A stretch of 64,000 nucleotides of DNA from Ophioderma brevispina (GCA_023653785.1 JAMKCH010012450.1:1-64000); one strand, 5' to 3'; numbered from the stretch's first letter, positions 24,986-37,345 are shown. Numbers and translations are program-made. Notes: a model not told the origin generated them from the sequence alone.

Positions 24986-25384
24986 AAATAATTCTTATCG
25001 GTTTGTTTGAATTTTAGATTTTTAAACATTTTGCCAGGGGCCATATGTGTTCCTGTAGGATTTTAATGATTATAATCGGTTCTCTACGGGAACTTGTTAA
25101 TCATGATATGATTGGGCCAACAAAATGACGGTGCCATTTTTGCGAGCGTATGTTAACCTCACTATATGAATATAAATGGTAATAACGTGACATCGCGTCA
25201 TTAATTTGTATTTTAATATTGTACTACAGAATAACGTATAGATTTTGAAAAAGTGTACATCAATTTAGTTTTCAAAACTCCCTTTAGAGATGTTTAAGGC
25301 ATGCATATCACAATGAAAATATAACAATGAAAAATGCACTTAATATTTGCTGCACCTCTGAAAACTCAGAATATCTCTGAAAAT

Positions 25385-25628
25385 TGGGAGAGCGTGGTCC
25401 ACTGGTTAGGATATTCGCCTTTGGTGCAGGAGGTCCCCGGTTCAAACCCCGGTAGGCCACTAGCTGGGATTTAATCGGGTACTAAATTCTGGAGTTAATT
25501 TGTATAAGAACTATTGATTACAACTAGAATTCCGCTCTCCCCGTGGTTCATTTGGACTTGGGCAAATGGACCACGAGAATATCCCGTCCTTCGGAGGGGA
25601 CGTTAAGCTTTTTTTTTTTTTTTTTTTT
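25385..25628 (+). mobile_element. tRNA-derived SINE (family 1), truncated, ending in a 20-T run
   Basis: The head resembles a tRNA gene: a box-A-like GTGGTCCACTGGTTAGG and a box-B GGTTCAAACCCC in the right order and spacing. The body contains CCCGTCCTTCGGAGGGGACG. The copy stops at GTTAAGC and passes straight into 20 T residues. Its first 224 bp are identical to the copy starting at 25816. Confidence 0.8.
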
Positions 25629-25815
25629 GAGTCATGTGCTAAATATAGTCCATTACATCATAAGTCTGGAAATGCCTCTACCATTCCACATGTACTGTAT
25701 AGATTTGGGATCTCATAGCAGCTACTCACTGACTGTGTAATTATACAGCAGTGCCCCACCTATGGCCAGACACATATCACCTTGAGCTAGGCTAGTCTGA
25801 TCTCCTAGTCTCAAG

Positions 25816-26235
25816 TGGGAGAGCGTGGTCCACTGGTTAGGATATTCGCCTTTGGTGCAGGAGGTCCCCGGTTCAAACCCCGGTAGGCCACTAGCTGGGA
25901 TTTAATCGGGTACTAAATTCTGGAGTTAATTTGTATAAGAACTATTGATTACAACTAGAATTCCGCTCTCCCCGTGGTTCATTTGGACTTGGGCAAATGG
26001 ACCACGAGAATATCCCGTCCTTCGGAGGGGACGTTAAGCCGTCGGTCCCATATACAGAGAGTCATACCTGTATATGTATATCACAGTCGGTGTCGAGAAG
26101 CGTAGGGTGGTAACCCCTGATTGTCCCAAGCCGTTCTGGTCAGTTTCGAGGGATACCCCTAGTAGAGTGGTTAACCACTGTTGGGTATACCTCTGAGATC
26201 TCGGTCCTCTAAATTGTAATAAATAAATAAAAAAT
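25816..26235 (+). mobile_element. tRNA-derived SINE (family 1), full-length copy
   Basis: It has the same tRNA-like head with A and B boxes as the 25385 copy, a conserved body, then a 3' part (GTCGGTCCC, a CACAGTCGGTGTCGAGAAG block) and an AATAAATAAATAAA tail. Non-autonomous; it depends on a LINE reverse transcriptase. A diverged third copy is at 30958-31300. Confidence 0.8.
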
Positions 26236-26663
26236 TACTGAAAAATACACTGAAATCAAATAAAAAAGAAATTAAACACTGAAACCACACTAGAATTGTT
26301 ATTCACTATGTAAATGGCATCCATATAATCACATTGAAATTGAAATGATATTATTCATAATCACACTGGAAATTATGTCAATCTCTCTGAAGAAACACCA
26401 ATCACATTGAAAAAATAACCGTATAAGTTGACTTGGTATAAGTATGAGAATCAATGCTCAGTACAGGGAATACCCCGCTGAAAAATACACTGAAACTCAC
26501 TAACCACCCACCTCTGAATCGCGAACTGAAAAATTGTCAGTGTCACTATAAACTTCTTTGTTCTTTTACGATTTTCCTGAGATTTTCAGCGTTTCTGTGA
26601 TTTTTGTGTATTTTTTTTTCAGTGTTATAGTTTGTGTTTTCCAGATCTGTGAAGTTATTAGAT

Positions 26664-27224
26664 AAGATGAATAAGCAATATGGCACATTTTTTGAAGAGC
26701 GCCCCCATTTTCAAAATTGCTATTTATGCGACGTGTAACGTTGGAATTGTCTAGGAACTATACTGCGTAACGAGAATGCTAAAAACTGCGTATTTATCCA
26801 CAAAATAAGCGTTTTGGTAATTAGAATTGGGATCCCAGATTGGACTTAACGGAGAGCTGGAAAATGCTACGTTTTATGTCCGTCCCATGATTAAATAGTG
26901 CCACCTCGAGAAAATAACCTCACTTGACTTGCCCGAACTATTTAAACAACTAATGGATGAAGCGTAAACGAACAGTGTTGCTATTTCCCGGCTATTCACA
27001 TTGGAAGGCCCGTTTCCAGCAGCCCGTTGAATTATTACGGGGATCCCCGTATAATAATTATTCTAGTAACAAAATTCCTCTTTGTGACACATAGACATTT
27101 TCGAGCTTAACCATTCACAGGTATAGTTTAACTAGTCCAGTTACCAATGCAACCGTGTAAAAATCGTCCAATATTTTGAAAAATTGGGGGCGCCCTCAAA
27201 AAATGGTTCTAATATTGCTTTAAT
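26664..27224. mobile_element. About 560-bp TIR element
   Basis: The left end AAGCAATATGGCACATTTTT followed by GCGCCCCCA is mirrored by TGGGGGCGCCCTC and ATGGTTCTAATATTGCTT on the right. The interior shows no gene. A CAGGTATAGTTTAACTAGT segment on its right side resembles sequence near 21368. Confidence 0.55.
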
Positions 27225-27765
27225 CTGTACCTTCATTTGAATTCAATAATCTTAATTTTCCTGATGTTTGCTTTTGTTACGCTCTGAATATGTTTTTTTT
27301 TCTATACTTAATTTTATTTTTATGCTATTTTGACACTCTGGAATTTAAAATTAAAAGAGGAAAAAAAATTATGAATCCCTAAATTATCAGTATATCAATC
27401 GTGAAATCATGTCTCAAATATTTCGAGACCCTCTTTCCTATGAACTAACCAGATGCATAAGGGACTTAATGCCTAACTCTTCAACGCGGCAATAAGCACT
27501 GCATCCCAAAACCTTGAAGATGTGGACACTAGGCCATTTATGGAGAACTTATTTGGGCCGCTTAAGAAAGGTCCCTTAACAACAGCGCTCCAATTTTTCT
27601 GAATTTTATGCTTTACGTTTGTTATTATGAGTCGGTTTATACGATTTGTGTAATTTAAGATTATGTTCAAAGTGGAAAATAAATGTAATTGAAATGTTCA
27701 GAGTTTGTGTGTGTGTGTTTTGATTGTTATTTAAAATTTGCAACAAAAATATATATATAGTTTCT

Positions 27766-28050
27766 CAAAGTCGAAGGGCTACGTCCGGGCATGTATTTTA
27801 AAGTTACATAATCAAGGTGACCAAAGTCGGGTGTAATATAGATATATATATATATATAGCATTAACTTTGTTGAACAGAGGAAGCGTAAACACCCGCCCA
27901 GAAGCTGCTGGTTACTTTCGAAGGGCTACGTCGGCAGGTATTGTAAAGTTACATATCGTTGACCCAAAGTCGGGGTATATATATATGGATAGGTGATATT
28001 ATAACTTTTGTGACAGAGGAAGCGTGAAACAACCCCCAGAGTTGCTGGTA
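27766..28050 (+). repeat. Two tandem ~150-bp units with a hammerhead-like core
   Basis: Units starting at about 27770 and 27918 share CGAAGGGCTACGTC, AAAGTTACATA, CCAAAGTCGGG, an AT microsatellite, ACAGAGGAAGCGT and AGC/TTGCTGGT. In each, GGGC and GTCC could pair around a TAC loop, as in stem II of a hammerhead ribozyme, but the flanking CTGANGA and GAAA boxes are incomplete. Confidence 0.5.
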
Positions 28051-28192
28051 CTTGGTCACTACTACTATTATATATATAAATATATCTTAATAATATATAG
28101 GATATTATATAGTATATAAATAATATATAACACAATATATTCAGTAAAATATCAACACACATGTAAGTAAGGGGTCATATTGTCCGGTGGGG

Positions 28193-28740
28193 GAGTAAAT
28201 GCTTGATCCACAAATTTTTGGGCATCGCCCTTCGTCAGGAGAATGACGCTAACAATAAGCTGCGGGTTGTGTATATAGCTGAAACCCTGGATTACCCATT
28301 GCGCCTGGATTACCCATTGCGCAACATTTCTTTTCTCCATCTGACCCACGATGGTCCGGCTCCATATTCAAATACTGGGCGGTTGTCCTCTCTGTGCTGG
28401 TTCTGATCATTCGAGGAAAAAAACTGAACAATGGTTATTCATAACTCGGAACATTGCATCCTAAAGGACTTAATGTCAGCTTCAACGCTTCTTAAATATA
28501 CAGCCTCACTGCAAATCGTAGTTTTCTTGTAACTGTCATTCGGAAGTCTGCATTGGTGGTCCTAAACGTATTCCGTAGTTTCATTTTCTATCACGTTACT
28601 GTGTTTACATTTTTTTATGCCGTGTTATTCTCCTTCTCTCACGTCCGGGTTTCAGCTACATATACCACCCGCATCTTATTGTTAGCGTCATTCTCCTGAC
28701 GAAGGGCGATGCCGCAACATGTTGTAAAGCATTTACTTCC
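28193..28740. mobile_element. Inverted-repeat pair, possible Penelope-like terminal repeat
   Basis: 28193-28286 and 28647-28740 are inverted copies of about 93 bp. Both contain GCATCGCCCTTCGTCAGGAG / its complement, GACGCTAACAATAAG, and a GCTGAAACCC / GGGTTTCAGC outer end. The loop between them holds a direct double copy of CCTGGATTACCCATTGCG. The core CTGACGAAGGGCGATGCC (plus strand 28696-28713), followed by GCAACATG, is hammerhead-like. Penelope-like elements are known to carry hammerhead motifs and mixed direct/inverted terminal repeats; this assignment is inference. Confidence 0.45.
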
Positions 28741-28824
28741 ACGGCACTTGTGATTACTTTAGCGTGTTTGTTTATAGTAACTGAATATCTTGTGTTATAC
28801 TTTATGGCCCGACGCCAGGCCGCT

Positions 28825-28955
28825 GTTTTGTATATATATATATATACTATATATATATAATAATATACTATATATTATAATATATCTATATCTATATATC
28901 TACTATATCTACTAATATATATATATCTATAGTATATATATATATTAATATTTGG
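28825..28955. repeat. AT-rich microsatellite
   Basis: Imperfect (AT)n / (ATCT)n tract. Similar tracts are at 27838-27862 and 28062-28145. Confidence 0.85.
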
Positions 28956-29145
28956 CATAAATCAATGTTTCCTGCCCGCCCCGAATGTCCTGATAAAATT
29001 AACATTAGTTTTAATCCTTTCTTTCACTATTATCTCCCTCTCATTAACTTAACGACGTTGTGATTTCAGGTTGCTTAGTACAGATGCTTAAGAGACATAG
29101 TTCTAACATCTTGCTTCTTGCGTGGAAAGTTTGGCCTAGTTCTTA

Positions 29146-30957
29146 TGCATCTGTACCCGCTTAAACCTGGAATGTAATGGTCGTAATTGACTGACCCATA
29201 TGTCTGTCAATCCAAGCTTGCTTCTCCTCCTTATCCCTGCTCGTTTCACTTTTCTAACAAGGCTAAATCGCTGTCCAAAGTATATGTATTCCTCTACTTC
29301 CTCTACGTGGCTACCGCTGACAATACCTATCTTGTGTGTACAATGATAGGCTTGTCATTATCCCCGTGGGGCCACTTGTATGCAAAGGTGTATATGATGC
29401 TTGAACAAGAAAACGCGTAAAAGGGTCTCCTTTTTTCCAACAGGTATTTACGCGCGTACCTTGATAAGGGTCAAACATGGCAAATATGGAGAAAAAAAGA
29501 TTATGTTTTTTCGTACCCTGAAATTGTTTGATTACCAAGATCAAAATCAAAATCAAAAATACTCATAATTTGGAATAAAGCAACATGAGCAAAGCCAGAT
29601 AATAAGGTATATTATAGAACACATGCATTGCGTAAACTTATTTTAGGATCACAAAAACTGGAAAAAAAGAACTTGTTTATGTAAGCAAAAACAGACAAGA
29701 ATGCTTGTTTTATGGTAAATTTTTTTTTGTCGGATGGAAATACTTGTTGGGTGCATTTCGGAAGTCCATGTTCACCGGCCTCATATCCACCCTGAATACA
29801 ACTGGCCCCTCCGGGCATTCTCTTAGTTTTCTGCAGTCCATCTGATGCCGCACTTCATACTCCCACAGCGATCGCTCCTTAGCATAATTTCCTTTTATTT
29901 CGATTTTTCTTCTCTTATTATATATATCATCTGTAAATCCAACTGTTTTAACTGTCTCTATGATTTTGATATTCTTTGTTTCCAATGAAGGAACCGAATG
30001 CTTTTCGAGGCAATGCCGTAAACAATTTTGGGTGGATTGTAATTACCCTTTCCTCACCCCCTTCTTTGATGTACATTTATAGAAGCATTGCCAAAAAAAT
30101 ATATGATGCCACAAGGCTTGTGAAATTGATTTATATAATTAACATCATAACAATAAGTGTTACTGTAGGGTAAGATTTATTTTAACATTACTTGTGTTAG
30201 TTCGGGAGGCAGCCTCATATAGAACAACAGTATGGGCGCGAAAGTCCATAAACCAGGGTGTCATAGTTTTTCAAGAATCCACCGGTGCAACCTTGGCAAC
30301 CCGTTGGGCATTTGGAGATATTGAGGTCACAGGTCGCATAAGGGGATTAAATTTCAAACACATCATAAAGTTAGAAGTATCGCAAATTATTCCGGAAGTG
30401 TAACAGGAGTAAATAGTCAATAGTGGCCGTTGTTGTACAATGGATAATTAACGACGCTGATATGTGCAAAATAGTGAAGGATAAAAAAAATAAACAATCG
30501 TTTTGACAGGGTTCAAATTGTTCATAACTTGTGACACGAGGATTCTGAAAAGGTGAGTACCGGTATGCTATATCTAAGATGCCACCTTGAGGAGTAAATA
30601 TGACTGACACTTAAACAACCCTATATATTGTCTATGTGCCCTTGAACCGTATTACTTCATAGCAACTAATATCTAGATACGGGTACTTAAATCTGAGGTA
30701 TAGCCACATCAAACTATAATTTTTTAAAAGCTTTACCTTTTACAAGAAATGGACCATAACTTATTTATATGAAGCTTTTAGCAATTGGACTCCCTGTAAA
30801 AAATAGTTTTGGATCATTTGACATGTTTTGACCTGTATACCTTGTTAATTAGGCATCATACGGATACATACCATTGATTTTATTTACACCTTTGGACTGG
30901 GGGAAGACCTTGTGACTTCAAACTTGTTGAAAGCATTTAGAATTTCAGTGGGAGATT
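29146..30957. other. No recognised gene
   Basis: Several 65-91 codon open frames overlap on both strands (for example 29710-29985 minus and 30194-30403 plus). None has a domain or splice context that I recognise. Confidence 0.5.
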
Positions 30958-31300
30958 TGGGGAGAGCGTGGCCCTACCGGTTAGGGTGCTTGCCTCTGGC
31001 GGCAAATTACCATAAAAATTCCCGGGGTTCGAATCCCGGTGGGGTCGTGGCACTTGCTGGGTGTATTCGGGTACTACAAATTTCTGGATTTGATCTGTTA
31101 CCAGCTATGATTAAATACCGAATACCAACGCTCTCCTCCTGGTTTCACTTGGATTGGGCAAATGGATCATGAAAAGCATCCCGTCCTTCGGAGGGACGTT
31201 AAGCCGTCGGTTCCGTTTAAACACAGAGTCACAACTGTACCTGTACATCGCAGGTCAGTGTCGATAAGAGTCGGGTGGTAAACGCCCTGACTGTTCCAAT
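30958..31300 (+). mobile_element. tRNA-derived SINE (family 1), diverged copy
   Basis: GGAGAGCGTGGCC, CGGTTAGGGTGCTTGCC and GGTTCGAATCCC give the tRNA-like head. CCCGTCCTTCGGAGGGACGT and TAAGCCGTCGG mark the conserved body. It diverges from the two near-identical copies at 25385 and 25816, so it is older. The 3' limit is uncertain. Confidence 0.75.
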
Positions 31301-33294
31301 CCGCCCCACCTCAAATAGCGTCCCTGTTAGGAGCGGCCGTATCATGGATCCACGCGGCCCGGATAAAAAGCAAACTAGCTGAACAAATCCCTGACACCAC
31401 CACAAAGCAATTACCAATGACTTGTGATACGAGCAAACAAACAAAAGAAATTTCATCCCCTTATCAACATTGACTTATTAACTCAAATTGTCCCAAGGGT
31501 CCAAGGTGGCAAACCTGTTTGGATTCGTCCCTAAGACACCCGTTCTTAAATTTGAAGCAATAACAATGCATTAGTACTCACTTGACGCTTTTTCCAAACT
31601 ATCTATGTAGAAGTGATTAAAATAACAGATTCAGTATGAAAGGTTTACCAAACAGAGCAAAGCTCGATATAATTAGGCCACCATAAAGCAATCTAAAGCT
31701 TAGGCTCCAACTAAAACGTTTAATGACGCGCTACGGTCGCTGAAATTTGCAAACCATAATCAAATTTGGGTTGTGACCATAGCACACTGGGTCACTATGG
31801 AACCCTGATGATAACTCAGCAGACCTGTACGGAATAAACCTGCATAATCTGTCCGTTATTCGTGCAATCTGTTACTTCCTCAGGGTAACTGGTGACCCAG
31901 TGTCGCTATTGTCACAACCCATAAATTTGGATGGCTGGTGTTTGATTGTCCTTTGGAAATCACTATTTGAGCTTATTATCAGTCAGCTTAATGGTTTAAT
32001 GTCGTAAGGTAATAGTTTTACTGGTTAGTTACAATCCTTTTCTTGAAATAAACCCGTGTTAAAGCTTCTCCGTATTTCTTTTTGATTCCTCCCAAGCAAG
32101 CAAAGGTTCCCGGTTGTCAAAACTCATTGAGCTGTGGAAAAAATTAATAAACGTCAGTTGATTGATAACTAGACCGTCCTATTTTTGTTCTCCATATTAC
32201 GTTACATTAGAATAAATTTATATAAATTACAATCACTGTTGATATATAATTATATGACAGGTGCGTATTCATTGGTCACATTAGAGTTCAATTTTTAGAA
32301 TCAATTGATCTGCATATCATACAAAAGAGTTTAGTAAGGTTTTTCTTAAAAGAGCATTATTATATATGTTTGGTTTTTATATTGTGGCTGGAAGAAATTG
32401 TCATTTACAATCATATAGAAACCGCAGAAATTCTCGGCACTTGAAATACATGTTATCAAGTAAAAATTCGCCCGTAGCCAGGATACAGGATTGATTATAG
32501 CTGCTTATGGGGGGGTGCGGATTTTACCAAATGTGGATCTGTTCCGACACTTTCTTCCCGGCCATTAGATCCAGAATTGTTTTGACGTCACTTCTAATAT
32601 TTAAAGTCGGGGAAGGAGAAGCGTCTACATACAAATTGTACAGTATATCCACCATTATGCAGGTCACTGTTATGCAGTTCAATTCGATGGCTATGGATTA
32701 TATATCCCTAACGTACCTTGAGAAAAATCTGACGATCACCGCAAAAAAGGAGGTAGCGGTAGATCTAGGAGCAATTTCCCCCAACCCAAGACAGGGGTCC
32801 GCTCCGTGATTTTTTTCAAAAGTGCATTTAAATGCAGTTAAGGGACGTCAGGGATATACTCTATGCATTGGTACCAACCAAACCTGACCTAACTGGGTAC
32901 ATATATACATTTCCTTTAGAAAAAGGGACTTTGGGGGAACTAAGCCCCTTTTGCTAATTTTGGGGGTGCGTCGTCCCCGCCAGCTCCAGGTCCTGTGTCT
33001 CTGCAGCTTTTATATATGTTGTCAAATTTGACTACCAGGTGTCAGATAGGCCATCTTATAAGTACCGTTTACACTTAAAACTTTTTATTTCTTAGTAATT
33101 TAATTAAACATTTTGAGTCACAATTACAAAGCACACTGATCATTTTTGAGTGTACATCCTATGTAAATTGTACAGGATCTCAATGCGGGCAAATATGATA
33201 TTTCTTTAAAATAGAGTTTTACGCAGATATCTATGTAAAATGGAAATATAGGGGCGCTATAACATATAAATCATGCCCTTAAGGCCTATACTCT
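31301..33294. other. No gene seen; one dispersed-repeat fragment
   Basis: Around 32745-32850 a segment with GGTAGCGGTAGATCTAGGAG and AGGGGTCCGCTCC is homologous, inverted, to 15338-15420 in the MFS intron, and more distantly to 44845-44920 in the SFXN region. The rest shows no recognised feature. Confidence 0.5.
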
Positions 33295-33482
33295 GTTCGA
33301 TCTCAATTTTGGGGTGACGTCACTGCGAGTGTTAGGTTTGCACCCGGGAAACATGCACACACGTCGACCTTGTAATTGCAGCATTTACGCACGCGAACAA
33401 AGGCGACGCAATCCAAACGCTAGAGCGAATGCGTCACCTAGGGGGTGACGTCATGACGTCACCCCCAAACTCGAGACCGAAC
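33295..33482. mobile_element. 188-bp MITE carrying TGACGTCA palindromes
   Basis: The ends GTTCGATCTCAATTTTGGGG and CCCCCAAACTCGAGACCGAAC are inverted. Just inside are TGACGTCA at 33317-33324 and a double TGACGTCATGACGTCA at 33446-33461. TGACGTCA is the consensus CRE/ATF site; a regulatory role is untested. Confidence 0.6.
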
Positions 33483-34029
33483 AAAGTTTATATGGCAAGA
33501 TTTCCGCAATGGATTTGTCTCTTTGGTAATAGCTCTCTACTTATATTACTTGTTAAAATTGTGTCCCCACTGCTTAAAATTGTTCTAAAAATAAAAGAAA
33601 CAATTTGCATGGTTTGAAACGACTGAGTAGTAGCATTTGGGAATACCATTCATTAGTGTATGCTCTAATATTGGGTCACCCTCGGAACCCTATAAAGATG
33701 GTGGTTAGTATTGGTTACTTATGACAATCAAATGTACCCCAGTGTCTTGCAACGCGTGTACTTCATGAATGCCTCCAAAATATTATCATTAGATAATTTA
33801 AATATTCGAACTCTAATTGTACTTACGCTCGCTGTGGAAAAAGGGAACATCCAAACGGAACCATGAAAATTAATCTGTGAACATTAAATAATATCATTAG
33901 TGAAATTTATATGACAAAGGGCTATGTGATTTATACTATTTACTGCCATAATCGCCGTCGACATGTGTGTTAGATACTCTTGCTGTGCGAGCCGACTTGA
34001 AGGGTAGATGTTTCATTTTGAAGTCCCCG

Positions 34030-34290
34030 GCAGGGCCGTACGCAGGATTTATTGGGGGTTGCTGGACTTCGAAAAAGTGTACCTTCTTTGGTCAAAGTGG
34101 ACCTAACCCCCTAAAATGGTCCTTTTTTGGATTTTTGAACATCTCATCACCAAAAAGTGGACTTTCTTGTTAAAATTTATATAACTTTTGGACCTTTTTA
34201 TTAAAAAAAAATCAAAGCAAAATTGGAACCGCAACCCCCCCCCCCCCCCCCCCCCCCGGCCGCGTACGCGGCCTGGTCCCAGGTATGCAA
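34030..34290. repeat. Interspersed repeat with a C run
   Basis: It contains repeated GTGGAC / GGACC motifs (AAAGTGGACCTAACCCCCTA, AAAAGTGGACTTTC) and a pure C run of about 23 bases ending at GGCCGCGTACGCGGCC (palindromic). Related motifs occur at 40490-40520 and 40790-40830. It is a dispersed repeat; the open frame through it is not a gene. Confidence 0.55.
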
Positions 34291-34702
34291 ATGAGGTATT
34301 GTCATTTATTCCGTCAAACGCTAATTCACCACATCATACATTGCATGATAGAATCAATTTTAATTCCTCATTTGCATACTTGGGATTTCTAAATGAAACC
34401 TTGAAGGCGTCCCCTATAGGCATTTTACCAAACAAGTTTGTTGACAATCATATACGACTTATTAATTAAGAACAAAATCAGAGAGAAGTGGGCAATATAA
34501 GTACACTAGCATGACGAGAGTACACAAATATTGACTGCTCATGAGGGAATAGTGAAATTTATTATACCTCATGAATATTCATGAACATAATCATGCTATT
34601 TCATTGGCTGATTCCTATTACGCGTGCTATTTCCCTAGGGAAATAGATTGAACTGTTTCCCTACAACCTCGTCCCCAGAGTCACAGTGAGGTGAAATATA
34701 TC

Positions 34703-34810
34703 GGGGAAATAGGGCACACTGTTTTCCCTTGGTACTGGCTACGGGTCTTCGGGTTCGGGATGATAGGCCCGTAGCCAGTACCTCGGGCAAATAGTGTGCG
34801 CTATTTCCCC
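34703..34810. repeat. Long hairpin
   Basis: Inner arms GGTACTGGCTACGGG (34731-34745) and CCCGTAGCCAGTACC (34768-34782) are perfect. Outer arms, GGGGAAATAGGGCACACTG versus AGTGTGCGCTATTTCCCC, extend the pairing to about 50 bp with mismatches. Similar GGGAAATAG motifs just upstream (34626-34665) suggest this is part of a larger inverted-repeat element. Confidence 0.7.
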
Positions 34811-35084
34811 TCTAACCCTGTAGTATTTGTATACTATTGCCCGACGTGATGTGGAAACTGGAGCCTACTATTCTCACAAGAGCCGAATTAGTAGGCCTAC
34901 GACCTTTACATCACCAAGGGACTTTAGATTTCATCATTCCCCGAATCTGGGGTAGTCAATATTTGTTTTATATACCTCATACACAACTCCTTTTGCGTGT
35001 TAAGCTTCAAATTTACCTCCATGTCAACGACACCTTTACACACATGTACACTTAGACTTTGCTACCTGGGGTGCGTGGCTAGAC

Positions 35085-35225
35085 TATACTTGCTGACGCT
35101 AGCCTATCAGACTCAAGTCACATTAATTATTAAGTTGTAAAGTCTCTAGCAATTTGGCCTACAGGCCACGATTTGAGATTAAAATAAACCTTGATTATGA
35201 TTATTATTATTATTATTATTACCTA
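35085..35225 (+). mobile_element. Possible LINE 3' tail
   Basis: The segment ends AAAATAAACCTTGATTATGA followed by (TTA)n. This tail form is common for CR1/L2-type LINEs. Only the 3' end is present and no coding is seen. Confidence 0.4.
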
Positions 35226-35274
35226 CTAGTATTTCACCTGGGAGGGTTCTAAACCAAAAAATATAGGCTATATA

Positions 35275-35745
35275 ATGATCTTGATAATGCCGAAACATAC
35301 TCATACATCTCCCCTACTTCATGAATTACATTGGTTACCGGTTTCCCAACGCATTCAATTTCGTACACTGGTGCATGTCTACAAATCTCTGAGAAATTCA
35401 TCACCTGGTTACCTCTCTTCTCTGTTCAATCTCAGGAAATCCACCTATTCCCTCCGCTCCTCAAGTGCACACTGTCTTGTGGTTCAGAAATCTCATAAGC
35501 AGGCTGGTGATAGAGCTTTTTCTATTGTTGGGGCCAGGCTGTGGAATGTGCTACCTTACTCCATCAAGAATGCTTCTACTAAAGCATCATTCACAAAGAC
35601 TCTCAAAACTCATCTCTTTTCCAAAATATAGTTGCTGTTTGGGTTCGCTCCATCTATTTGCTTCTGTTTCTCTTTTCTAGCGCCTTGTATCCTTTGGCAA
35701 TTAGGCGCTTTACAAATCCAGTTATTATTATTATTATTATTATCT
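35275..35745 (+). pseudogene. 5'-truncated CR1/L2-type LINE, end of reverse transcriptase ORF
   Basis: The open frame ending at 35631 reads LLHELHWLPVSQRIQFRTLV, VYKSLRNSSPGYLSSLF, SLRSSSAHCLVV, GDRAFSIVGARLWNVLPYSI and a KTHLF terminus. This set of motifs is typical of the C-terminal end of the ORF2 of L2/CR1-clade non-LTR retrotransposons. The frame is intact but the RT and endonuclease domains are missing. Downstream, GGCGCTTTACAAATCCA leads into a (TTA)n tail, the usual L2-like 3' end. Confidence 0.85.
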
Positions 35746-37345
35746 TTAGTTGTGCTGGTATGTGTTTCATCATACATTCTTTACGTCTCTTGTGCTTGAA
35801 AATAAACTTTATCTTCAAAACATGTTGAACCCGAGGCTCCTGGGCTGTTCCCGGTTAACTTCTTTAGAAAAGGCACGAACATGCATATTTTCGCTAATAA
35901 AAAGCGAGGGAGCTGGCGGACGCTGTTTCGCACGTACCTACCGAGGTCAAAGTTCCATTTAATCAAAATATTAGAACTGTGCACTTCTACTGTGTTAAAA
36001 ACATCACACTCGTCATATAAACTACAAACATACTATAGCCCAAGCTATTTTGGAAGCCATATTAAAAATCTGCAAAAACATCGTACCCGGTCTTTGCGAC
36101 GGTAAACTTTCTGAACAAACCACATGTATGAGTGACGATGTTCTTAGATGGCTAAGGATCATTTCATAACCGAGGGTCGCCTGGCGAAATCAACGAAGAA
36201 TGTATTTTTCCAACGCTGTAAAGTTCACGTATAATGGGTTTTGGCGGCAACATTCAAGCGTCCTCCAGAGAGCTCGCTGAATCAAGATCTGCCTTTTATT
36301 TATCTATTTTTATGGTACAACCGTAGAACAATAGAAACCGGCTTCAACCGGAAAGAACCGGTGGGTGAGATTTGAAGTCGCCCCTTGTCTTCTCGTATTT
36401 TCCAACTGAAAGTGGAATCATAAATAAAATAAAGTAGAAATAAAACCGACGAATGAATTGTAATACTCACAGCAATCCACATGTCCAAACTTGAAAATGA
36501 ATATGGAACCACGTTGCACGGCGGAACCAGTTGTACTTCAGTAATCTTTCCATTGCGATAGGTAGGCCACCTTAGAATTGGAACATTTTTAAAGAAAGCA
36601 GAATGTACGCCCTCTGTTACGTTTCAACCATATGGGTTATACACCACTAACTAAGCTGCCGTAAGATTAATCTTGGGCGGGCTACTTTTTTACACGGTAT
36701 CTGGTGTTATGACGTCTCGTGGACATCAAAGGTCAGAAATACCTTTCAAACACAAATAAATCAGCCTTGCGTACAAGTGATCTGAATTTTATAACAGATT
36801 TTAATGATTTGAATCAGATCTATTTGGTTCAAGAATTCGTTATGTCCAAAACAACATTACATTATATGAACATTACACACAATTTATCAGATTGATACCT
36901 AGTGTCCAAAAGAAGCGTTGCAGTTCAACGATGATATGTCCTCACAAGCGAAGACTCAAAATGACAGCGCATAAGTTCACATAAAAACTCCTCAGGTAAT
37001 ATATTCCATGGGAATCTTCTCAGTCCTGAAGGTAACTTTTGTCCTGCAGTTCAAGACGACAAGGTTAAATAAGTCCCTCGACGACACTAATAATCCACAG
37101 TATATCAGTCCAAGATAATCACCACGATTTCTATCTGTACACAACTTGGAATCCTATTTTGATTCCCAGCACTTTTGGCTTCAAAGACGACGGTAGAATA
37201 ATTACAGCGACTTCGGCTCACATGGAATTATAAGTCCTGGCACTATGGTACTTTACAGGTCTGCTCACATTGCAGATTAGAACTAGCTATAACTTCAAGC
37301 TACTTATTACAACTGCTGCCAGAGAGTCCTTACTCAATCTCCATT
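35746..37345. other. No recognised gene
   Basis: AT-rich sequence with scattered short frames. No splice-bounded coding or clear element was found. Confidence 0.5.

Larger units (their letters stand above)
27540..29145 (+). repeat. Segment duplicated from/with 23400-24175 (copy 2, expanded)
   Basis: The outer parts match copy 1 with many short indels. The centre (27750-28950) is different and contains two direct 150-bp units, an inverted-repeat pair and long AT microsatellites (see separate entries). No protein-coding gene is seen. Confidence 0.65.

Noticed and set aside
25385..25470. A functional tRNA gene
   Set aside because: A and B boxes are present, but the acceptor stem does not close and the sequence continues as a SINE body repeated at 25816 and 30958.
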